In this document: piece by piece, positions 56,384-64,000 of the stretch
Layout: the number at the start of each line of letters is the position of its first letter
Numbering within the stretch: position 1 is the stretch's first letter
NCBI GenBank assembly: GCA_049724395.1
Contig: JAUGWO010000045.1
Span: 1-64,000, forward strand
DNA length: 64,000 nt
Direction of reading: 5' to 3'
DNA from: Spongospora subterranea f. sp. subterranea
Lineage: Eukaryota > Endomyxa: Phytomyxea > Phytomyxea > Plasmodiophorida
The notes under the pieces: generated by a model
The model's database searches: none
What the model was told of the DNA's origin: nothing
The model's input: the letters and a program-made list of their open reading frames with translations, nothing else
Program-made: the position numbers and the translations under genes

Positions 56384-56953
56384 GGGTGCCGGGGCTGGCC
56401 TTGGCTGAGCCTGCCCCTGACAATCAGCGACTGGTTCTGCTAGGATGTCGGGGGGCTCCTTATCAGACCACCTCCTCACCAGTTAACGCGCGGTGGTTAT
56501 CGCGGAGTGGCGATTGTGATGTGAATGGCGGTGATCGGTAGAGAGAGAGAGAGACAGAGACAGACAGGGGAAGGGGGGTAGTGAACCTGGTCAATGAGTA
56601 ATGACAGAGATAACGGGTGGCGGTAGAATAGGGGGAGTACATAGGGCCTTGTCACCCCCATTAGGTTACTATTAAACGGTCACTTTGAGGGAAAGGGTGT
56701 CGGGAGGTAGATATGATCCCGGGGGCGTTTCAGAAAAATAGTCAAAATACCGGAACAATGTTGACGATCGCTTTCGAAACCAAGTACCTATTTCCGGGGA
56801 GTAGGATTTTAATGGACTGTATACCAGACGATCCACATCGATAATTGCGATTTACCATGTTTTTTCAGTGGAGGTATCTCAAATAATTGCAGTTGATGAC
56901 TCGTATTTATCCCGATCATTCATCGATATGATTTAATACATTAACATCATCCC
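56384..56953. other. Intergenic, with a purine-rich microsatellite
   Basis: About 570 bp. At 56541-56578 there is a GA/CAGA/G-run low-complexity tract. Nothing else recognised. Confidence 0.6.
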
Positions 56954-57700
56954 TTATTCGCACTGATCATTATCATCGCAAATGCTGCAACCATTTACCA
57001 TAGACAAAGGAGGTGTCATGGTTGATAAAAAGACGCGCTCCGAGGAATCAACACGATTGCTGAAAAGGAGAATCGGCTGTGTCCATACTCCTATTACCGA
57101 CGACTGGATGCGATCTTCGGCACCAAGAAAAACGTCCAGCCCTCGGTCATGGCTGAAATTGGAGTTGGCGATGTATTTACAGTAAATACTGATTTTCAAC
57201 AATTCACGTATTCTCTCCAAGAAAACACCCGACACGAAGCTACAGCTGATAATTATCCGGATCCTTGTTAGATGAGAAGAATGATTGGAATGAGCGTGCC
57301 CCTGCCCTAGATAATTATCGTTGGAACCCTCCTTCCAGATCAAGGCGCTGGAACAGGAACAATGAACACGTTCCCCATCTCAGATTCTCCATCGGGTCGT
57401 TGTATGCAATTTCAATGTCCTCATATTCTCCTTTTCTTATATATAATTACATCCTGTGTCAACTGGTTCCATATCCGTCATAACCTCGATCAATTTCTGC
57501 ATCTGTGGACATGCTTGCGCTCTAGCAATGCCCAATACGACTACCGGAATTGCATATCTGGTAATCTTGCTATGCTTGTGAAATTGATATGACTTCGCAA
57601 CATCGTCCTGTCCTTTTGACACCCATTCCGGAATAATCAAAACAAATGCCTTGATTATTCATCAATAAATTGATTGATGCCCCTCGAAGATATTTGGTCA
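56954..57700 (-). CDS. Uncharacterised spliced gene, model incomplete
   Basis: Several minus-strand open stretches of natural composition are separated by splice-like sites: KAFVLIIPEWVSKGQ and YAIPVVVLGIARAQACPQMQ (57640-57480), YEDIEIAYNDPMENLRWGTC (about 57425-57370), then MTEGWTFFLV or, in another frame, DRGLDVFLGAEDRI (about 57170-57110), ending near 56954. Donor GTAATA and acceptor TTTTCAG are visible near 57110 and 57060. I cannot join them with confidence and recognise no family. Confidence 0.3.
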
Positions 57701-58130
57701 TCAAATGAATGTTTCTTTTCATTTTAACTTCTCAAAAATGGCATTGCAAGAATCAGATTGACCTGTCTCAAGCATTTATCCAGAATTTGCGGATTCAACA
57801 AATGTTGGGTTCTTCTGGGGTGCAGTGCAGATGGAGTGAACAGATAAGATGCTCAAGCCCTTCAGGGAATGACATGCCTTATCATCAATGTCATCCTCCT
57901 AATGGCCAGTGCAGTCTTGAAGTCGTTTTACTCGACCCAGCAGACAATCACCATTTTTTGCTCAAAAGACTCTGAGCAAGATAATGAAATATGGATAAGA
58001 AAACCTCCCTCTGCCAAACCCTCGTCGTGGATTAGTATTTTGAAAATTTACTGCACCCCAACAAACCCGAATCTTGTTGACCTTTTGAAAGAGGCATCTT
58101 CGAGGGGCATCAATCAATTCATTGATGAAT
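57655..58130. repeat. Inverted repeat, ~37-bp arms
   Basis: Arms 57655-57692 and 58095-58130 are reverse complements with few mismatches, core TCTTCGAGGGGCATCAATCA. Similarity may extend weakly outward, so two related genes in opposite orientation may meet here. Confidence 0.8.
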
Positions 58131-58150
58131 TCATCAACGCCAGTCAGTAA
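57730..58150 (+). CDS. Uncharacterised open frames, plus strand
   Basis: Two overlapping plus-strand frames: one carrying NQIDLSQAFIQNLRIQQMLG, and one ending at 58150 with IWIRKPPSAKPSSWISILKI and LVDLLKEASSRGINQFIDEF. The second looks like real coding sequence. Its last part is echoed on the minus strand by the inverted repeat above. No start or splice pattern is certain. Confidence 0.3.
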
Positions 58151-58555
58151 TACCTTGATACAAAGCATTCGCTACCATTTCAAAATGGATTGTTCAGAAA
58201 GCACAAGCCGAGTTAGTCTTTGACATCACGGCTAATAAATGGAAGAAGCAGAAGGCGTTTTGGAGTCAACACCCTCCAAAGCAAAGGTCGAAACCAAAGG
58301 ACCTGGTGAGGTGTGGACTGTGGAAGGAGGCCTCTCCCTCAGTCAGACTGTCATAGAACCCGTAGGCGGATTGTACACGAGGGCCGCGCCCCCACTTCTA
58401 CAATCCCCCTCTCCACAGTGAAGTTTTCGGTCGTCAATAGAACATCGTCACTTCTGTTTTGATGAGACAGTCGTCGCGCTGAGCACAAGATCAACGGCCG
58501 AGTTCTCTCGAGGAACAGTGCTCTAGCGAAATATTAATACAGGGAAGAGTGAGAA

Positions 58556-59664
58556 ATGACGGATGAAAGCGTCCAGGCAATTGCCGCTCATTATGACGAA
58601 ACGGCGTTAGCTGGGCATGGACGTAATCAAAGATCAAAGGTATTAATTTTGCCTAGCTCATTAAAAGTTGTTAGTGATACACGACTAGTTAGGCAGACTG
58701 TGTTCTATTAAGAAAACTGAATAATTGGGTTAAATTGGTTCAAATTCAATCGTATGTTTATCCGGGAGATTGCATTTTGGATTTATGCTGTGGAAAAGGT
58801 GGCGATATTGGAAAGTATGATAAGAGACCTATCGGGTTGGTGATTTTGACTTTTTCTTTGTGCAACACATTGATCATGGCACTCAGGTACTATGTCGGCT
58901 GTGATATATCCTCCGAGTCAGTTCGAGAAGCAGTGAATCGGTACAATCATGCCAGGGCCGATTTCGGGGCTATTCTGATGTGCGGGGATTGCTTTGGACC
59001 AAACTTGATCCCTAGTGTCCCTGCAGAAATCAGGTTCAACGCTGTTGGCTGTCAGTTTTCTCTGCATTACGCATTTGAGAACGAATCACGCGCTCGGCAA
59101 ATGCTTAGCAATGTCTCCAAACGATTAAATGCTGGTGGGCATTTTTATGGTACCTGTCCCGACGCCAACGGCATTGTCAGTCGTATGAGAGAGAAGAATC
59201 GTGTTGACCCGGAATCGATTTCGTTTGGCAACGACTACTTCAAAATCAGCATTGACAAACCAGGCGCTTTTGACAAAGGGAAGATTCTGAAATCAAACCC
59301 ATTTGGGCACCGTTATATGTTTCATTTGAATGATTCGATCAATTCTTGCTACGAATGGCTTGTTCCAAAGCATACGCTGGTCACTTTGGCTGCAGAGGTG
59401 GGGCTTGAATTGCAGTCGTGGATGAATCTGCATCAGTTCTTTGTCAAGTATTCTTCGCAAAATGACTATCCGGAATATTTCCGGTTGCTGCAAAAGATGA
59501 GCATCGGTGGGAATCGCCACGGTGTGATCCCTTTTCAGCAGTTTGAAGTCTCCAGTTTATACGTCGCATTTACTTTTAAGAAGGCGGGAGCTGTGGATCG
59601 CAACCACAGACCATATCGAAGAGGACGCCAACCAGTGGATCCTAATGAAATTTTATTTATTTAA
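58556..59664 (+). CDS. mRNA cap guanine-N7 methyltransferase
   Basis: Exons 58556-58639, 58697-58814 and 58887-59664; introns of 57 and 72 nt. ATG at 58556 (MTDESVQAIAAHYDETALAG) gives the family's HY-(D/N)-E start. Exon 2 should read VFYLRKLNNWVK, but one T is missing near 58708 so the frame breaks there. It then reads ILDLCCGKGGDIGKYYVGCD (AdoMet motif I, across intron 2), VSKRLNAGGHFYGTCPDANG, CQFSLHYAFENE, and later FGHRYMFHLNDS and EWLVPKH, as in Abd1/RNMT. The C-terminus is Arg/Pro-rich. The enzyme methylates the guanine cap of nascent mRNA in the nucleus. The 1-nt loss is probably a sequencing indel. Confidence 0.9.
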
Positions 59665-59939
59665 TGACAAAAGTCTTTTTAGTCAAGTTAAGTGTACTAC
59701 AATGAATAACTGAAACATGGCGAACTCGAAAGAAAATAAGCTCAATTATTGTATTTTATGAAGATTACTGAAGTACTGTAGTACAGATTTGTAAATCTGG
59801 AAACATTAGTAGTTTAGACGCGAAATAGGATGAATTTTGAGGCATTGTTCAACCACTTCCAGTTCACAATTGGGTCAATACTGGTCAGGGTTTGGAACCC
59901 AACCTCGAACGCTCAGACTGGTTATATCCAATTACGATT

Positions 59940-61766
59940 CGAAGGACCCAGAATGGGCACGCGCTGATCCCCTCCTTCCTGTGATATCGGATGATTTAAT
60001 TAAACTCAATTCTCCATCAATATTATGGGTATTTGCAGTAGTAAACAGGATCAATCCCCATCCTCTCTGCCCACTACTCCACCACAACATTCGCCCATTG
60101 TAGATAAACCTCTTAATCAACCTGTGAATCAGCTCGATCCCGTTATTATTAACAACGATAAACACGAACATATCGATAATAAAAACGACGACGAGGAAAC
60201 CGATGGGATTAAAGCCGGAACTGAACTAAAGCAGGTCATTGTTCAGGTGGACGCGGCCAAAGAAAAAGATAGAGAGGAGGTGAAAGTGCCTGTTAATCCC
60301 CAGTTCAAATCCTCTAATGCGATTGAGGCACCGGTCACGATCGATAAACGACGAGTTGATGAACGATATGAAGTTGGTAATGAACTCGGGCGCGGCTGTT
60401 TTGGAGTTGTGAAATTATGTCGAGAGAAATCAACGGGAAAAGGTCATCTCTGATAATCCAATCAGTTTCGCAAACAATGCAGTTTTCAGACGATGATTGA
60501 TTCAGAGTTTGCATTAAAGATCATGATGAAATCGTCGTTGAAAAACCAGTCGTTAGTTCAAGAAGAAGTTCGGCAATTGCGAAAAGTTGGTGATTCGTTA
60601 GAATATTGGTGAACTAGATGAGATCTGATCGTTTGTTGAGGTTGGTGCTCATCCAAATGTGGTGCAATTACACGACTTCTTTGAGGACGGCAATGTGTTC
60701 TATATCGTGATGGAATATTGTCGGGGAGGAGATCTGTTCAGTCGGATTGTCCAGGAAGGGAGTTATTCAGAGGCAATGGCGTCTAAGCTGTTAAGACAAT
60801 TGGCCTCGGCTATTCAGCATATGCACATGATGAAGATCGCTCATAGGTCAGATCATAACATTGATCGTCTCCGAAATTGGGTTCACCCCATCGACAACTT
60901 CATTTTGACTACTTTGGCAAACTCTGCCGTTAACGACCTGATTTCATTTGGTGATCTGTTGTGATTATTTCAGGGATTTAAAACCTGAGAACCTGTTGTT
61001 GATGAGCTCAGACCCCGACTCACCGTTGAAGGTGGTGGATTTCGGTCTGTCGAAGTTCGTTAATTCCCCTCAAGGAATGATGAATACGGTTATTGGTACA
61101 TGGGCGTATTGTGCACCTGAGGTTGGTCAACCCCCGATAGATTATCGCCATCATCCTCTCACCATCACCTCGGTCTGGGTCAATCAGGTCTTTAGCAGGA
61201 AAGCATATTCAGAGAAGGTGGATAACTGGGCTCTTGGAGTGCTCATGTTCATAATGCTCTCTGGATTTCATCGTCTGTGGTTTATTCCCCAATTTCTCAT
61301 CCTTTCGAACTCATTCGGATTGTATTCAGCTTTTGACGTGTTCGGAGACGCCACAGAGCCGGTGCTGATCGATAATATTTGTAAAGGGCGATATGATTTC
61401 TCTGAACCCGAATGGAGGTCCATTTCCCACGAAGGTCGGACCATTATGACATTCTCCTCTACAATGGGCCATATCAAAACCTCTATCAGTTCATCTCCTC
61501 AATTTCACGATGATTGTGTATTTGCTCATTTTCTGTTGAGAGTCTTTTGTTGTTTTGCCGATTCGCCTAAAGTGATATACTTATCGTGGTGGTTCAGCAC
61601 AAGATATCATAACACAGCTGTTACGAGCAGATCCTAATGCACGAATGAGCATTGAGGCATTTCTGAGCACGGATTGGGTCATGTGCAAAACTGCATCAAC
61701 ATCGATCCTCGATCAATCACAAAAGCGATTACAACTCCATATTAGCAATGTTAAGAGATCATAAAT
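59940..61766 (+). repeat. Inverted duplication, arm B (kinase gene)
   Basis: Reverse-complement partner of 51832-53657. Coding differences are few (for example Asn/Asp, Gln/His, Asp/Ala and Glu/Lys in the last third, two of them in intron sequence that reads open). The arms enclose 53658-59939. Confidence 0.92.
60025..61764 (+). CDS. CaMK/CDPK-like serine/threonine kinase, copy B
   Basis: Same gene plan as copy A: ATG at 60025 (MGICSSKQDQS), acidic linker, and a kinase domain in about seven exons with all catalytic motifs (FALKIMM, HRDLKPEN across an intron, VVDFGLSKF, CAPEV). The last splice (GTCGGA...GTTCAG, about 160 nt) joins ISHEA to QDIITQLLRADPNARMS. Stop at 61764; no EF-hands. The introns are as similar to copy A as the exons, so the duplication is recent or the arms are being converted. 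Copy B sits 360 bp after the cap methyltransferase stop. Confidence 0.88.
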
Positions 61767-61907
61767 TATCTACCACTGTAACTGTTACCCAGCCCATGTA
61801 CTGTGTAGACCGTCATTGAATTATTCCAGAAGGCTGCGCAAAGTCCGGGACACCGAGACCATAATATGGTTTGTCTGATCTTTCAGACAGTTGTTCCAGG
61901 TTGTTCC

Positions 61908-62013
61908 TGTATTCGGTAGAGTCTGGTCTCGTGACTTACCTGAGGGTTGCATCTGTCGGTTGAGTCTAATCTCGTGACTTGGGTTGCAGCTGTCGGTTGA
62001 GTCTGGCCCTGTC
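61908..62013. repeat. Short tandem repeat, ~38-bp unit, three copies
   Basis: The unit contains CTGTCGGTTGAGTCTGGTCT or close variants, three times directly before the next gene's ATG at 62033, so it lies in its promoter or 5' UTR. Confidence 0.75.
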
Positions 62014-62032
62014 AAGTGGTCTCCATTGTATA

Positions 62033-63226
62033 ATGAGATCATGGTTTATGGTTGTGATGACGGCAGCCATAGGCACGGCCGTCAGCTTCGGGGTTCGTGG
62101 GATGTTGCGACGACGTCGGCAAGCGTTCGCCTCCTGTATCATCCTCGATCCTGACAGTTTCGCAAGTAATTGAGGCTGCTCCATCTGATGTCGAATCCCC
62201 GTTGCAAATCGGAGTACAACCTGAATCGTCTTTGTTAGTCATTAATCAGAACCGCAGCCATATTTTTCAAGTCAGAATTCGCCCGCCGTTGCGTCATGTA
62301 GAATTGCTTCTCGAATTGCTCATCATTGTTATATCTGTCCTTTTGGCCTGGGTCATATCCAATCTTGATCAATCTCATTCCTATTCAGGTATTGTTTTTG
62401 GCTCTCATCGTGTTATCAACCGCGTCTAACTTACGTAGTGCTCCTCCGAATGTTGATGACGTGGGCGGCGTTGCGCTATATTGTCGTATCACTTCCCACG
62501 ACTTCACAATCTTCCTTGACCGGAGATAACGTGCCATCATGTCGTTCACAACAAGAGTTCTCTGATCCTGAACCAGCTGAAATCAGCTTGGAAAGCGAAC
62601 CGAGAAGCCTGAATCCTGAGCTGTTTCTTGGAAGTCCCCCACGCCCGCTTGGTGATGGTTTCACCTGGCTTGGACCGTTTTCCATCGAAGTCGATTGCGC
62701 AGTGCAGTCTGTTGCACGTCGATATTGGTCCTTTTTTGGAAGCCCATTCATGTCCAATATCAGTGCGGAATTCGTCGATTCTCGACCAAATTCAAATGGG
62801 GATGAACTAATCAGGAGGAAATTGTTTTTCAAAGCGGATCCTCCCTATCTTGTTCGACCGTTTTTAAATGGTGTTACGAATTTTGAGATTGATGAGCGTT
62901 CGGTTTGTCGGTCTCGCGAACTGACATTGTCCGTTTATTCAAGGAACATTTCTGCCAATCAGTTTGTGCAAGTTTTGGATATTTGTGAAATGTCGCCACA
63001 TAGAGCTAACAGTGATGTCACTGTTATCAAGCGTCGAGGTTGTGTTCAAGTTTCTGATTCTGTTGGAATAATGCGATCCTCAGTAGAATCGTTTGTTCTC
63101 AAGAATTTTGCCAAAAAAAGCCAAGATCTTTTGGACAAATTTTCTCAATATCTGGCCGCTAAAGACCATTGCCCAAACTTAGATGTCCCTGGCAATTCCT
63201 TCTATCCTATTGTCAAAAAAATATAG
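62033..63226 (+). CDS. Membrane-anchored protein with PRELI/MSF1-like lipid-transfer domain
   Basis: Exons 62033-62165, 62239-62388 and 62439-63226 join in phase to 356 residues. Introns are 73 and 50 nt, the second with TCTAAC near its acceptor. MRSWFMVVMTAAIGTAVSFG is a signal anchor; LLELLIIVISVLLAWVIS and LMTWAALRYIVVSL are further membrane segments. After an acidic linker comes a domain from about residue 165: AVQSVARRYWSFFGSPFMSN, ELIRRKLFFKADPPYLVRPF, FEIDERSVCRSRELTL, YSRNISANQFVQVLDICEMS and ESFVLKNFAKKSQDLLDKF. The order of these blocks resembles PRELI domains, which carry phospholipids between mitochondrial membranes. Membrane helices before such a domain are not usual, so a START-like alternative stays open. 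Confidence 0.5.
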
Positions 63227-63667
63227 TTTATTTCCTCAAGAATGATGACCAGAATAACGCAACAGGACGGCTTAGTGACTTGAAGAATTGCTGCACGTTG
63301 CTGATGCTGATCGGTTTCGCCACATTTTGTCCATAAATATAGCTCTATATATTGAATGCCCGGTCTCGATTTTATCATTAGTTGATTGTTACCAGAACCA
63401 TATGGTATGTTGCAACAATGACTGCGATGATGCAAAACGTTATAACAATATGATCTGATTTCATCGCAAACCGCCTTGTTGGCCCCGACAATGAAACGAA
63501 TCGTCGCTTGCCCAACAACCAGCCAAGGGCAATGACAGGCTGTTGTCAGCGAGCAAAATTCAACACACAGGCCACAGACTCAGACTTCAGCAGTTTGAAT
63601 GGTCACAAAACGATAAATAAAAGTAGTTTTGTAAATTGATGTATAAAATAACTATGCAGATAAAAAT
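63227..63667. other. Intergenic region between convergent genes
   Basis: About 440 bp between two stop codons. No gene, repeat or RNA recognised. Confidence 0.5.
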
Positions 63668-64000
63668 TCAAGATCTTCGACGAGAACTTCGGCGCGATGG
63701 CGCAGGTTTTGTGGAGACGGATCGCCGACGTTTTTTGGTATCCGACGGTAAATCTGGTACGGTGGCGTCGCTAGACATGGCACCATTATCTGAAGGCGAT
63801 AATTGCAACAATGCGGATGCGGCTGCAGAGATTTCCGCTGCATGCTCTGAGGATGGGTCGTGAACAGCGGCAATCGAATGTACAGGAATGATGGTAGATT
63901 TAGGATCAACATGTGCTGCCTGATCAATGGTTGTTTCCTCGCGTGCCTTATCAACATCGCCAACGCGTGATAATTGCTGATGCGATTCCGGTAAATGTAA
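63668..64000 (-). CDS. 3' end of an uncharacterised gene running off the right edge
   Basis: A minus-strand frame is open from the window edge to a stop at 63668. It reads as a hydrophilic, Ala/Ser/Pro-rich segment (HAAEISAAASALLQLSPSDN) and ends in a basic, Ser/Arg-rich tail (DTKKRRRSVSTKPAPSRRSS). The bipartite basic cluster suggests nuclear import. No domain visible in this fragment. Confidence 0.55.
   Translation of the reverse strand, partial: LHLPESHQQLSRVGDVDKAREETTIDQAAHVDPKSTIIPVHSIAAVHDPSSEHAAEISAAASALLQLSPSDNGAMSSDATVPDLPSDTKKRRRSVSTKPAPSRRSSRRRS

Noticed and set aside
1-64000. tRNA, rRNA, CRISPR arrays, reverse transcriptase, integrase or capsid genes
   Set aside because: I looked for box-like tRNA motifs, regularly spaced short repeats and the usual polymerase or integrase motifs and saw none I could support.

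Overview
The window is nuclear DNA from a gene-dense protist. Genes lie on both strands a few hundred bases apart. Most carry several short GT-AG introns, mainly 43-60 nt, often with a CTAAC or CTRAC-like branch site 10-15 nt before the AG. Neither the gene content nor the intron style is bacterial. DRC7 (nexin-dynein regulatory complex) and a TTLL tubulin ligase point to a flagellated stage. eIF3c, RPL26, the mRNA cap methyltransferase, TELO2, LSD1, a purple acid phosphatase and a sterol acyltransferase are standard eukaryotic equipment. I cannot fix the taxon. A rhizarian such as a plasmodiophorid is a guess from gene style only.

Layout. 1-8108 (-): a very large secreted protein with hallmarks of bacterial filamentous haemagglutinins and a homogenised array of 1125-bp units; it runs off the left edge. 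8.3-9.2 kb (+): two small genes. 9486-11915 (+): TELO2. 12.1-14.4 kb (-): a multi-exon ARM-like, PH-like, coiled-coil protein. 14.5-16.2 kb (-): two universal-stress-protein paralogues. 16.3-16.9 kb (-): a small membrane protein. 17.2-19.2 kb (+): TTLL. 19.5-22.9 kb (-): eIF3c. 24.5-27.4 kb: an ankyrin protein and a membrane glycosyltransferase. 27.6-28.7 kb (-): a palmitoyl-protein-thioesterase-like enzyme. 29-31 kb: repeat-rich, without a convincing gene. 31.3-33.7 kb (+): an LSD1-type amine oxidase fused to an extended PHD finger. 34.3-40.4 kb (-): three tandem divergent PD-(D/E)XK nuclease genes. 40.8-41.1 kb (+): a small zinc-finger protein. 41.2-44.1 kb (-): glycerol-3-phosphate acyltransferase. 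44.8-47.8 kb (-): DRC7. 48.6-49.2 kb (+): RPL26. 49.9-51.7 kb (+): purple acid phosphatase. 51.8-61.8 kb: two nearly identical CaMK/CDPK-like kinase genes in opposite orientation around a 6.3-kb segment with a sterol O-acyltransferase, uncharacterised genes and the cap methyltransferase. 62.0-63.2 kb (+): a PRELI-like domain protein with membrane segments. 63.7-64 kb (-): the 3' end of another gene.

No operon-like logic is expected. The interesting parts are the haemagglutinin-like gene, the LSD1-ePHD fusion, the nuclease cluster with very short introns, and the inverted kinase duplication. Several conserved genes (eIF3c, RPL26, cap methyltransferase, DRC7, the glycosyltransferase) show one small frame break each. 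That looks more like residual sequencing indels than decay, so reading-frame breaks elsewhere in the window should be read with this in mind. All exon joins were made by eye from splice signals and frame.
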